A stretch of DNA of 64,000 bases from JAGQUL01 sp038212015. GTDB lineage: Bacteria; Actinomycetota; Thermoleophilia; Gaiellales; SKUG01. Location: the NCBI GenBank assembly GCA_038212015.1, contig JBBQUY010000006.1, positions 5,377-69,376 of the forward strand. Direction: 5' to 3'. The position numbers and the translations under genes are program-made. Below, one piece after another: positions 9,057 to 17,066 of the stretch (positions are counted from its first letter, which is position 1; each line of letters starts with the position of its first letter). Below the pieces are notes generated by a model. That model was not told the origin of the DNA. It made no database searches and saw nothing but the letters and a program-made list of their open reading frames with translations.

Positions 9057-9070
9057 TTGCAGATCTGCAA
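9057..9070. promoter_or_regulatory. 14-bp perfect palindrome TTGCAGATCTGCAA, candidate operator
   Basis: A perfect palindrome in the 400-base intergenic region. A related half-site TTGCAGATGC lies at 8919-8928. The palindrome covers the -35 hexamer of the promoter proposed for the transglutaminase-like gene, so a bound repressor would block it. Confidence 0.55.
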
Positions 9071-9084
9071 TTCCGTCGTACGGT
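9057..9084 (+). promoter_or_regulatory. Candidate promoter of the transglutaminase-elicitor gene
   Basis: TTGCAG (9057-9062) and TACGGT (9079-9084) are separated by 16 bases, about 95 bases before the start codon. Seen directly; use as a promoter is inference. Confidence 0.4.
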
Positions 9085-9179
9085 GGCAGCAGGGAAACGA
9101 ATGCGTGCCTCTGGGATCACGCTGGCGTGGACGCCAGCCTCGGGGTTCGTACGGGACATCACGGACGAAGGAATCGACG

Positions 9180-10019
9180 ATGCGAATGCGACGTCTAGGG
9201 GTTCTGGTCGTAGCAGCCATGGCGAGCATGACGCTCATTACGCCAGCTGGTGCGAGCGCAGCCACCGAGTACGGCTCGACGAACAAGTGGCCCTGGTCGG
9301 GCTACTGGTTCCCGATGCTCGACAACGGCTACAACCTGTATTCGGCCGGAGGCCCGCTGCAGAAGTACGACCAGCAGTTCGGCACCGGAGCACAGGCCTG
9401 GGAGCGGGCGAACCACTACACCAACGACGCCGCCAACAAGTGGTGGGGTCACTGCCACGCATGGGCAGCGGCGGCGATCCTCGCTCCGGAGCCCAAGGCG
9501 ACCGGCAACTACACCATCAACGACACCAAGGGTCTGACGACGGCGCTGTATTACGAGCCGACGTTCCAGTGGCTCAGCGGCGTCCGAGTGGATGACGTCA
9601 ACGACAAGTCGTCTGCCGCGTACCAGGACATCGCTCCGGCGTGGATGGACTACCTGCTTCGCTACTACATCCGCTACCACAAGTATCCGTTCATCATGGA
9701 CGTGAACGCGGATTCGCAGGTCTGGAACTACCCGGTGTTCGCCTACCACCGCGAGAGCACGCAGTACGCGGGTGGCATCGAGGACGTCAAGACCACGGTC
9801 TGGTTCTCCAGCCCGGACTGGAACGTGACCGGCACCAAGTACATCTCCAGGACGTACACGTACCGCCTGCAGTCCGGCACGCTCGGACAGTGGTTCGGCT
9901 CGAGCGTCCACGATCACCCGGACTTCGCATGGGTGCCGACGGGCAAGCGCCCCGGCGCGGGAACCAACCCGCACGTCACCGAGGCGAACGTCGAGAAGAT
10001 CACCGGACTCGACGTCTAG
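9180..10019 (+). CDS. Secreted transglutaminase-elicitor family protein
   Basis: 279 residues. An N-terminal signal peptide (about 1-27, basic start, hydrophobic core, ending AGASA) directs export. The mature protein resembles the transglutaminase-elicitor family first known from Phytophthora GP42: KWPWSGYWFPM near 36-46, PLQKYDQQF, an AWERANHY block, then WWGHCHAWAAAA with the likely catalytic Cys92, and histidines further on (AYHRES). Such enzymes would crosslink glutamine side chains to amines. The ORF is open far upstream, but ATG 9180 is the first start that gives a signal peptide. It is followed by a strong hairpin terminator and appears monocistronic. Family assignment is by motif recognition and needs a profile search. 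Confidence 0.65.
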   Translation: MRMRRLGVLVVAAMASMTLITPAGASAATEYGSTNKWPWSGYWFPMLDNGYNLYSAGGPLQKYDQQFGTGAQAWERANHYTNDAANKWWGHCHAWAAAAILAPEPKATGNYTINDTKGLTTALYYEPTFQWLSGVRVDDVNDKSSAAYQDIAPAWMDYLLRYYIRYHKYPFIMDVNADSQVWNYPVFAYHRESTQYAGGIEDVKTTVWFSSPDWNVTGTKYISRTYTYRLQSGTLGQWFGSSVHDHPDFAWVPTGKRPGAGTNPHVTEANVEKITGLDV

Positions 10020-10045
10020 CACCGGTACGAAATGAGCGATTCAGT

Positions 10046-10074
10046 TCGGGGCCGTCCTTCGGGGGCGGCCCCGA
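10046..10074 (+). terminator. Rho-independent-like hairpin after the transglutaminase-like gene
   Basis: TCGGGGCCG (10046-10054) pairs perfectly with CGGCCCCGA (10066-10074), nine base pairs. No T-run follows. Confidence 0.6.
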
Positions 10075-10115
10075 CTGCGTGCTCGGCCTCAAGGCTGGCG
10101 CACGAACGTGCCGAT

Positions 10116-10778
10116 ATGCGCCGTATGCGCTCCTCCACGATTCGCCTCATCTCGATCTTCGTCATCTTCGTCGCCGCGCTCGGTGGCGGGATCCTCGTGC
10201 TGCGCGGCTCCGACGACGGGTCGTCGAACGGCAACGGCTCCGGCGGAAAGAGCGCAGGAAGCGATTTCTGGCAGGTCGGCGACGAGTGGACCGTCCAGGT
10301 GGCACAGGATGGCGGTGCGATCGCGCCGGACGGCGGCAGCACGAGCGTCGCGAAGATCCCGTTCCGCTTCACGGTGATGGACTCACCCGCCACGTCGAGC
10401 GAGCCATGGATCGTGAAGGTCGAGCAGGATGGAGCGGAAGGCCCGTTCGCTGCGGGGTGGCGCCTGTACTACGTCGAGCGCGACGGTGGGATGGAGCTGT
10501 CGAAGGTCGCCATGGGCGGTGCCACGGACAAGCCGCTCGAGGCCGAGCTCGCGACGATCGTGCTCGGATCGCAGTTCCCGTACGAGGTGCGCTACGAAAC
10601 CGCCCCCAAGGACAAGACGGTCACGGCGGCCGACCTGATCGAGCGCTCGTCGCTGCCGCCGTCGTCGGCGGTTCCGGGATCCAACGGCACGGGTGGCCCG
10701 GCTGGTGCGCCGACGGCGCCGCCGATCGACGAGGCCGTCGCCCCGGGCAACACCGCGCCCGCCACGCCGAAGCGCTGA
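10116..10778 (+). CDS. Hypothetical membrane-anchored protein
   Basis: 220 residues, not recognised. ATG 10116 is chosen because an earlier in-frame start (10032) would place the hairpin terminator of the previous gene inside the coding region. A short basic N-terminus is followed by one transmembrane helix (about residues 8-28, LISIFVIFVAALGGGILVL). A Ser/Gly/Asn linker, a globular extracytoplasmic domain (about 50-180) and a Pro/Gly/Ala-rich tail follow. The domain begins WQVGDEWTVQV, a pattern seen in secreted proteins with a beta-rich fold. No enzyme motif is visible. Confidence 0.6.
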   Translation: MRRMRSSTIRLISIFVIFVAALGGGILVLRGSDDGSSNGNGSGGKSAGSDFWQVGDEWTVQVAQDGGAIAPDGGSTSVAKIPFRFTVMDSPATSSEPWIVKVEQDGAEGPFAAGWRLYYVERDGGMELSKVAMGGATDKPLEAELATIVLGSQFPYEVRYETAPKDKTVTAADLIERSSLPPSSAVPGSNGTGGPAGAPTAPPIDEAVAPGNTAPATPKR

Positions 10779-10867
10779 CCCACTCACAGATCGTTCGTTT
10801 ATCAAGCATGCGGTGTTGGCGAACCGACGTGCGGTGAACTACGGTCGATCCCGAGGGCGGGCTCGGC

Positions 10868-12091
10868 ATGACTGTGACCATGCCCGCACTGCAGCCGCAT
10901 GTTCGCGAGAAATGCCTGCTCGAGGTCGAATCGCTGCTCGGCAGCGACCGTCCCTTGCAGGACCGCCTGGAGGCCGTCGCCACCGAGCTCGGCACGCGTA
11001 TGGGCGTGCAGCGCGTGGTCGTGTACGGACACGGCGATTCCCGAGACTCCGCCGTTCGCGTTCGAGTGCAGTGGACGGCACCCGAACGCCGGCCGCTCGG
11101 CGACTGGATCGGCGCGATACCACTCATCAGCGATCGGCCGGAAGACCGAGCCATCGTCACGTCGACACCCCAGGGCACCTACTGCCCCGATGACTGCCCT
11201 TCGTCGCTCGCCACCTGCGACCTGCAACACGCATGCTCGAGCATCATCCAACCCCTGCGACTGGGAAGTGTGCGCTACGGGACGCTGGCGGTCCATGCCG
11301 TCACCGGGACTGCGTGGAACGACCAGCAGGCATCGCTCGTCGAGAACGTGGCACGTCGGATCACGCTCGAGATCGCCGTGGCTCGCCAGAGGCGCGTGGA
11401 GGCGCACCTCGACGCGCAGCGGTCGGGCATCGCGGCAACGGCGCTGCACCAGATCGCGACCCCGGTGACGATCATCGAGGGAGTCATCGATCAGCTCGGC
11501 CAAGCGGGCGAGGCACCGCCGGAACTGCTGCGCATCGCAAGCGTCGAGGTCGAGCACCTGCGCCGCCTCTGTGACGACATCGCGGTGATCGCTGGCGGAT
11601 CACTCCCGGGGCTGACCGGGACCCGCGACCGATGCGACGTTGCGGCGACGGTGCAGGCGGCCGTGCGATCCGCCGAGCTTCGACATGCTGGCACCACGAT
11701 CCGGCTCGAGGTCGAGGACCAGCTCCCCTGTGCGAACTGCGATGCCGTGGACCTCGCACGAACCCTGGATCGGGTCGTCGACAACGCGGTGCGCTACGCG
11801 GGACGCAGCTCGAAGGTCGATGTCGCGTGCTGGGCGGACGACGGTCGTGTGTTCGTGCGCGTGCGCGATGACGGCGACGGCGTCACCGCCGCGCAGGCCG
11901 CCGTGCTCGGAGAGCCGTTCGCGCGGCTCGATCCGAACATGCGGTCACAGCCCGGCGGATTCGGGCTGAGCCTGGCCGTGGGGATGCAGGCGATGCGTCG
12001 ACACGGTGGCGACCTCCACATCGAGCCTCGGAGCGATTCGCCGGGCACGCAGGTCACGATCGTGCTGCCTGCGTCGACTCCGGCGTGGTGA
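10868..12091 (+). CDS. GAF-domain sensor histidine kinase with a four-cysteine cluster
   Basis: 407 residues, soluble. A GAF-like sensor (about 15-175) is followed by a histidine-containing dimerisation helix (H194 in TALHQIATPV) and an HATPase domain with N-box Asn306 (DNAVRY), G1 box DDGDG at 334-338 and G2 box GGFGLSL at 363-369. The GAF region holds C106, C110, C117 and C123 within 18 residues (C-x3-C-x6-C-x4-C), a possible iron-sulphur or zinc site, as in redox-sensing kinases such as NreB though with different spacing. It lies just upstream of a terminal-oxidase locus and is separated from it by a strong terminator. No cognate regulator is adjacent. Confidence 0.85.
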   Translation: MTVTMPALQPHVREKCLLEVESLLGSDRPLQDRLEAVATELGTRMGVQRVVVYGHGDSRDSAVRVRVQWTAPERRPLGDWIGAIPLISDRPEDRAIVTSTPQGTYCPDDCPSSLATCDLQHACSSIIQPLRLGSVRYGTLAVHAVTGTAWNDQQASLVENVARRITLEIAVARQRRVEAHLDAQRSGIAATALHQIATPVTIIEGVIDQLGQAGEAPPELLRIASVEVEHLRRLCDDIAVIAGGSLPGLTGTRDRCDVAATVQAAVRSAELRHAGTTIRLEVEDQLPCANCDAVDLARTLDRVVDNAVRYAGRSSKVDVACWADDGRVFVRVRDDGDGVTAAQAAVLGEPFARLDPNMRSQPGGFGLSLAVGMQAMRRHGGDLHIEPRSDSPGTQVTIVLPASTPAW

Positions 12092-12180
12092 CGAACGTGT
12101 GCCAGCTGCGCTGACGCAGCCGCCTCGGGCCGCGCAATTACGCGGTCCGCATATCGGGATTCATGACGCACCGAACGTAC

Positions 12181-12206
12181 AAACCCGCGAACGATTCGCG
12201 GGTTTT
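12181..12206 (+). terminator. Strong rho-independent terminator after the histidine kinase
   Basis: AAACCCGCGAA (12181-12191) pairs with TTCGCGGGTTT (12195-12205) around a CGA loop and is followed by a further T. It separates the kinase from the oxidase operon. Confidence 0.8.
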
Positions 12207-12247
12207 CACGATACGCGACGGGCGGATCGCTGCGAGCCTGCGCAGCC

Positions 12248-12442
12248 ATGAGCACAGATCCCTTTGCGCCACCAGACGATGCCACCCCGGAAGAGCTCGA
12301 CGCTGGCGTCACCGAGCGTGTCTTCGACAACCTCGCCGCCTGGGGATTCATCGCAGTCGCCATAGCGGCCCTCTACCTGGTGTGGGCGACCATCGAGATC
12401 CTGACCCAGATTGCCGGCGACATGCCTGGAATTGGAGCCTGA
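12248..12442 (+). CDS. Small membrane subunit of the b-type cytochrome oxidase locus
   Basis: 64 residues with one transmembrane helix (about 33-53, GFIAVAIAALYLVWATIEIL) after an acidic N-terminus. The TGA stop is one base before the ATG of the subunit II gene, so it is the first gene of the oxidase operon. In position, size and topology it resembles the single-helix subunit IIa of Thermus ba3 oxidase. That equivalence is inferred from context; the sequence itself is too short for a firm match. Confidence 0.65.
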   Translation: MSTDPFAPPDDATPEELDAGVTERVFDNLAAWGFIAVAIAALYLVWATIEILTQIAGDMPGIGA

Positions 12443-12443
12443 G

Positions 12444-13016
12444 ATGTCCGAGACGACTCCGACAGCCACACCCCCCGTCCCGGATCCGTCCGAATCGGCG
12501 CTCGCACCGCTGCCGGGGCGATGGGCTCGACGAATGCCTCGCGACGAGTACGTGTTCATGTGGATCGCGATCCTGCTGACCGTCGTGATGTCGGCGTTCC
12601 TGGTCGGTTGGATCTTCGTGAGCGACCACAACGTACCGACCCGCTCGAAGGCAACGACGCCGACCGAGTTCGGAGAGCAGGTCTCCTCGTTCATGGCCGC
12701 AAACGACGCCGAGAACGGCGTGGTCAAGGTCCCGCCCGGCAAGGACGCCTACGTGATGGCGGAGCGCTACCGCTTCTACCCGGCGCTCGTGCTCAAGGTG
12801 AACGAGCCGTACACCATTTGGGTTTCATCGCGCGACGTGCTGCACGGCTTCTCGCTCGTCGGTTTCAACCGGAGCCTGAACTTCACGGTCGCACCGGGAC
12901 ACGCCTACGGCCTGCGGTTCACGCCGGACAAGACCGGCACCTACAAGATCGTCTGCAACGAGTACTGCGGACAAGCGCACCACGCCATGACCGGCACGAT
13001 CACCGTCGAGGAGTAG
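12444..13016 (+). CDS. Cytochrome c oxidase subunit II (b-type, CuA-containing)
   Basis: 190 residues, short like ba3-type subunit II, with a single transmembrane helix (about 38-59) instead of two. The extracytoplasmic cupredoxin domain has the complete CuA site: a histidine in DVLHGFSL and the cluster CNEYCGQAHHAM, supplying two cysteines, histidine and methionine. It accepts electrons from a cytochrome c or blue copper protein and passes them to subunit I. ATG 12444 follows the stop of the small subunit gene by one base; subunit I starts 7 bases after its end. Confidence 0.92.
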   Translation: MSETTPTATPPVPDPSESALAPLPGRWARRMPRDEYVFMWIAILLTVVMSAFLVGWIFVSDHNVPTRSKATTPTEFGEQVSSFMAANDAENGVVKVPPGKDAYVMAERYRFYPALVLKVNEPYTIWVSSRDVLHGFSLVGFNRSLNFTVAPGHAYGLRFTPDKTGTYKIVCNEYCGQAHHAMTGTITVEE

Positions 13017-13023
13017 TAGGACC

Positions 13024-14778
13024 ATGGCAACCGCCGAGATCACCGCCAGCGCGCTTCCGCTCACCCGCAGCGAGCGCTCCGTCATCTGTCCCGTCACGGG
13101 CCTGCGCATCTACGCAGGTGCGCGCGCCCTCACGCTCGCCAACGCCGTCGCCGCGGTACTTGCACTCGCGGCAGGCGGCACGTTCGCGCTGCTCGTGGGA
13201 CTGACGCGCACGCCATCGGTGAGCATGCTCAAGCCCGAGGCGTACTACCAGTCGCTCACGGGGCACGGCGTCGCGGCGCTGATTCTCTGGCCCATCTTCT
13301 TCGAGGTCGCCGCGATGGTGTTCGCCTCGTCGATTCTGCTCAACACGCGTGTGTGGAGCATGAAGCTGGGCTGGACGTCATTCGCCGCAATGATCGCGGG
13401 CACGGCGATGCTGCTCGTGTCGGTGATCAGCGGAAAGGCGAACGTGACGTTCACCGCATATCCCCCGCTCATCGCCAACCCGATGTTCTACCTCGGCTAC
13501 ATCGTGTTCGCCGTGGGCGTGCTGCTGGCGGTCGTCAACTTCTGCATGACGATCCTGCTCGCGCGCCAGGAGCGCATGAAGAACAAGTCCCTGCCGCTGC
13601 TCACCTATGGCGTGGCGGTGGCCGCGCTGCTCGCGCTCATGGGCATCGTCGCCGGACTCGTCGCGCTCGTGCCCGCCTGGCTCTACTCGATGGGCCTGAT
13701 CGGCTCGGTCGAGCCGATCGTCTACCGCGCGTGGTTCTGGGGTCTCGGCCATACGCTGCAGTACGTCAACGTGGTGGCGATGGTGGTGGCGTGGTACGGC
13801 ATCATCGCGCTCACCCTGCGCGCCGGACCGGTCAACCAGAAGTTCAGCCGGCTGGCGTTCATCCTGTACCTCGTGTTCGCGGTGCCGGTGCTCGGCCATC
13901 ACTTCATCGTCGATCCGGGCCTGTCGACGAGCGTCAAGGTGTTCGGGGCCTCGTTCATGGGCTTCGCGCTCGGCATCCCGAGCCTCATGCACGGCCTCGC
14001 CGTGATGGGCGCCGTCGAATCTCGCATGCGACGCGGTGGCGGCGTGACGGGCCTGTTCGGCTGGATCCGCGCGCTCGACTGGAAGCATCCCGGCATCGCC
14101 GCACTCGGCGTGTCGCTCGTGCTGTTCGCGATCGGTGGCTGGTCCGGATCGGCACAGACCACGCTGCAGCTCAACATGCTGACCCACAACACGATGTGGG
14201 TGCCGGCGCACCTGCACGCAGTTGTCGTCGGCGGCATGACGCTCGGCTTCATGGGCTTCGCGTACTACCTGGTGCCGATCCTCGCCGGTCGTCGCCTGTT
14301 CTCGCGGCGCCTCGCGACGATCCAGGTGTACCTGTACGGCGGTGGCCTGCTCTTCATGATCGCGATGCAGTCCTGGGCCGGCATCATCGGCGTGCCGCGA
14401 CGTACCGCGTCGATCGAGTACGGCGGACAGGCCCCGACGAGCTGGGAGCTCCCGATGAACCTGATGGGCGTCGGCGTGACGCTCGCCGCGCTCGGCGGCC
14501 TGATCTTCATCCTCCAGATGGTGCTGACCCTGATCGTCGGCAAGCCGACGTCGGATCCCGCCGAACTCGTTCCGAGCGCGAGCAAGATCCCGCTGGCGGA
14601 CCCGCCCACGCTCGCAGCCGCGACGGCGAACGTCGGTGGCCCGAACGACGGCGGCACGCCCGACCGGCGCCTCGAGACGCCCGGCGCGTTCAGCGTGATG
14701 ACCATCTACGTGGCCCTGTTCCTGGTGACCTGGCTCGCGTACTTCGCATACCTGACCCTGCACTGGGCCGTGAACTGA
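13024..14778 (+). CDS. Cytochrome c oxidase subunit I, b-type (ba3-like) haem-copper oxidase
   Basis: 584 residues with about 13-15 transmembrane helices. It is the catalytic subunit reducing O2 to water and pumping protons. All metal ligands are recognisable: His81 (LTGHG, low-spin haem), His242 with Tyr246 (GHTLQY, the CuB histidine and crosslinked tyrosine four residues later), His291-His292 (LGHHF, CuB), and His395/His397 (PAHLHAV, haem a3 and low-spin haem). The H-x3-Y arrangement and overall length fit the high-affinity B family typified by Thermus ba3. It sits between subunit II and CtaG. B-family oxidases work at low oxygen, which suits the O2/NO-related genes elsewhere in the window. 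Confidence 0.93.
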   Translation: MATAEITASALPLTRSERSVICPVTGLRIYAGARALTLANAVAAVLALAAGGTFALLVGLTRTPSVSMLKPEAYYQSLTGHGVAALILWPIFFEVAAMVFASSILLNTRVWSMKLGWTSFAAMIAGTAMLLVSVISGKANVTFTAYPPLIANPMFYLGYIVFAVGVLLAVVNFCMTILLARQERMKNKSLPLLTYGVAVAALLALMGIVAGLVALVPAWLYSMGLIGSVEPIVYRAWFWGLGHTLQYVNVVAMVVAWYGIIALTLRAGPVNQKFSRLAFILYLVFAVPVLGHHFIVDPGLSTSVKVFGASFMGFALGIPSLMHGLAVMGAVESRMRRGGGVTGLFGWIRALDWKHPGIAALGVSLVLFAIGGWSGSAQTTLQLNMLTHNTMWVPAHLHAVVVGGMTLGFMGFAYYLVPILAGRRLFSRRLATIQVYLYGGGLLFMIAMQSWAGIIGVPRRTASIEYGGQAPTSWELPMNLMGVGVTLAALGGLIFILQMVLTLIVGKPTSDPAELVPSASKIPLADPPTLAAATANVGGPNDGGTPDRRLETPGAFSVMTIYVALFLVTWLAYFAYLTLHWAVN

Positions 14779-14781
14779 CAC

Positions 14782-15684
14782 ATGCACGCGACCGGCATCC
14801 TCGTCGCTCATGTCGATGGCTCCGGCACGGAGACGCTCGACGAGCTGCTGACCTCATGGGAGCGCGCTCCGTCCCTGCTGCTGCTGCTCGGGCTGCTCAC
14901 CGTCGCCTACGTGCGCGCACTGCGCTCCACCGGACTGGGTCGTCGCCAGCGCGGCGTTCGACTCGCCGCCTGGCTGGGCTCGATGGTCGCGTTCCTGCTC
15001 GCGCTCGGATCACCCGTAGATGCCCTGGGCGCCCATCTGGTGTCGGGTCACATGCTCCAGCACATGCTGCTCGGTGATGCCGGACCCGCATTGGCGGCGG
15101 CAGCATTGACCGGCGGCGTCGGCGCGTCGATGGCGCGAACCTTCGCGATCGGTCCATTCCGGACCGTGGCGCGAATCGCGCGGAAGACGCCGGTCGTCGT
15201 CGTGGTCTGTGCGTGGGGCGTGACGTGGGGCATGTGGCACACGACGTGGGCCTACGAGGCGGCGCTGCGGTCAGCCCCGATTCACATGTTCGAGCACGTG
15301 TCGCTGCTGATCGTCGGCATCTGGTTGTGGACCGTGATCGTCGATCCGATGGGGTCACGCTCGGAGCAGTCGGCAACGCGCATCGGGGTGTCGGTCGCGG
15401 CGCTCTTCTTCGGTGCGATCCTCACCAACTCCCTGACATACGTGGACGAGCCGACCTATCCGGCGCTTGTCGGGAACGCGGAGCGGCTGGTGGGATGGAC
15501 GAGCACGGCGGACCAGCAGCTGGCGGGACTCGTCATGCTCGGGATGCAGGCGTTCACGATCGGCGTCGCGCTCTGGTACCTGATCCGCCGGCACCTCGCG
15601 GCCGGCGCCGACGCTGCCCGCTCCGGCGACCTGCTCGCGGAGCCGGGGCGCGCTCCGGCTGCGTCGCACCCGCTCACCTGGTAG
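14782..15684 (+). CDS. Cytochrome c oxidase assembly protein, CtaG family
   Basis: 300 residues, about seven transmembrane helices. It carries the histidine-rich signature of the caa3-type CtaG family: HLVSGHMLQHMLL near 85-97, WGMWHTTWAYEAAL, and PIHMFEHVS. These histidines are thought to handle copper during oxidase assembly. It starts 3 bases after the subunit I stop and ends the oxidase operon. This is the membrane CtaG of Bacillus type, not the Cox11-type protein that shares the name. Confidence 0.85.
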   Translation: MHATGILVAHVDGSGTETLDELLTSWERAPSLLLLLGLLTVAYVRALRSTGLGRRQRGVRLAAWLGSMVAFLLALGSPVDALGAHLVSGHMLQHMLLGDAGPALAAAALTGGVGASMARTFAIGPFRTVARIARKTPVVVVVCAWGVTWGMWHTTWAYEAALRSAPIHMFEHVSLLIVGIWLWTVIVDPMGSRSEQSATRIGVSVAALFFGAILTNSLTYVDEPTYPALVGNAERLVGWTSTADQQLAGLVMLGMQAFTIGVALWYLIRRHLAAGADAARSGDLLAEPGRAPAASHPLTW

Positions 15685-15797
15685 CAGCTCCGTAGTTCAC
15701 CGCAATGACGTGCGGCATTCCACGTAGTTGGGCGTGCCCTCCTATGCCGATGCCACATCAGACGAGTCAGGGTGGACATGCGTCGGGGGAGGTCACC

Positions 15798-17066
15798 ATG
15801 GCACGGTCGAGCGTTCGAACGGTTCGTTGCAGGCGGGGTCCGCAGGTGGCGTGCATCCTCGCCGGCCTGGTCGGCGTGATCATTCCCGTGGCGATGTCGT
15901 CCGGTGAAGCGAGCGCAGCTCCCCGACCCGTTCCCGCCGTGGAGACGACCGTCTTCGGGCTGGAGATGTTCGCCCAGGCCCCGTTCAAGCGCTCGCCGTT
16001 CAAGCGCGCACCTTTCAAGCGGGCCCCGTTCAAGCGAGCACCCTTCAAGCGAGGACCGTTCAAGCGAGCGGAAGCACGGTCTCCGTTCATCGAGCAGCTG
16101 ATTCCCACCAACGTCCAGCGTGCAGGCGCCCTGCGCAGCTCGACCGCGGCGATCGACGGAATCGACGAGCTGCTGGATGTCGACATCGCGGTACTCGATG
16201 GCGGCGTCGATGCCGCGCACCCCGACCTGCGCGTCGCAGGTTCGATCAACTGCACGGCCGGCGGTACCCTCGACCGCGACCTCGATGGCCACGGCACGAT
16301 GGTGGCGGGTCTCGCGGCTGCACGTGACAACGGGTTCGGCGTGGTCGGCGTGGCGCCGGGCGCACGCATCTGGTCGGTGCGCGTCGCACGTCCCGACGGG
16401 ACGATCACCGAGCAGGCGGCTCGGTGCGGCCTGCAATGGCTCGTGGACCATGCAGACACGATCGAGGTTGCGAACCTGAGCTGGAGCGGCGCGGGGGATC
16501 CCTCCGACGCGTGCGGCACGTCCGCGGCTGCCGAGGCAACCCGCCCGCGCGGTGGTGGCGGCGCGAACGTCGACCCCGGTGCGGAGCCCGAGCTGCATGC
16601 GCTCGCCTGCGCGGCGCACGACGAGGGCGTCGTGCTCGTCGCAGCGGCCGGCAATGATGCCGCGGACGCGGCGGGTGTGCTGCCTGCTGCCTGGGGCGAG
16701 GTGCTGGCGGTGTCGGCGATCGCCGACAGCGACGGCGATCGCGGCGGACTCGGCGGCTCGCCCTGCGACACCGGGGAGCTGGATGATCATCTCGCGAGCT
16801 TCTCCAACACGGGCGCGCCCGTCGCGATCGCCGCCGGGGGCGTCTGCGTGGCGTCGACCGACGCACGGGGCGGCTATGCCACCGGCAGCGGTACGAGCTT
16901 TGCATCGCCGATCGTCGCCGGTGCTGCTGCGCTGCTGCTCGTGCGTGAGCCGACGCTCACGCCAGACCAGGTTCGCGAGCGGCTGCTCGCGGCGGCCGAG
17001 CCGGGGCCGATTCCCGGCGACCGAGACCAGACCGTCGAGGGTGTCGTCGACGTCGGCACCGACTGA
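15798..17066 (+). CDS. Secreted subtilisin-like serine protease (S8) with six PFKR pentapeptide repeats
   Basis: 422 residues from ATG 15798, chosen for the GGGGGAGG ribosome site just upstream. A signal peptide covers about 1-40 (ending ASA). Directly after it, residues 61-90 are six tandem pentapeptides (A/S/G)PFKR, then a short propeptide-like linker. The catalytic triad is complete: Asp134 (AVLDGG), His165 (DGHGT) and Ser367 (GTSFASP), with oxyanion Asn286 (AAGND). Four to six cysteines suggest disulphides. The repeats give a Lys-Arg pair every five residues, a natural target for trypsin- or kexin-like cleavage, including by the protease itself. The cyclase gene overlaps its stop codon, so the two are coupled. 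Confidence 0.9.
   Translation: MARSSVRTVRCRRGPQVACILAGLVGVIIPVAMSSGEASAAPRPVPAVETTVFGLEMFAQAPFKRSPFKRAPFKRAPFKRAPFKRGPFKRAEARSPFIEQLIPTNVQRAGALRSSTAAIDGIDELLDVDIAVLDGGVDAAHPDLRVAGSINCTAGGTLDRDLDGHGTMVAGLAAARDNGFGVVGVAPGARIWSVRVARPDGTITEQAARCGLQWLVDHADTIEVANLSWSGAGDPSDACGTSAAAEATRPRGGGGANVDPGAEPELHALACAAHDEGVVLVAAAGNDAADAAGVLPAAWGEVLAVSAIADSDGDRGGLGGSPCDTGELDDHLASFSNTGAPVAIAAGGVCVASTDARGGYATGSGTSFASPIVAGAAALLLVREPTLTPDQVRERLLAAAEPGPIPGDRDQTVEGVVDVGTD
15978..16067 (+). repeat. Six tandem 15-bp units encoding (A/S/G)PFKR
   Basis: Six in-frame copies of NNN-CCN-TTC-AAG-CGN. The Phe and Lys codons are constant in all six units, while the third bases of the Pro and Arg codons vary, so the peptide is kept although the DNA has drifted. 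They encode residues 61-90 of the subtilase. Confidence 0.95.

Noticed and set aside
8313..9179. The long upstream extension of the transglutaminase-like frame
   Set aside because: It crosses the divergent promoter region and the start of the IorA-like gene; the signal peptide begins at 9180.
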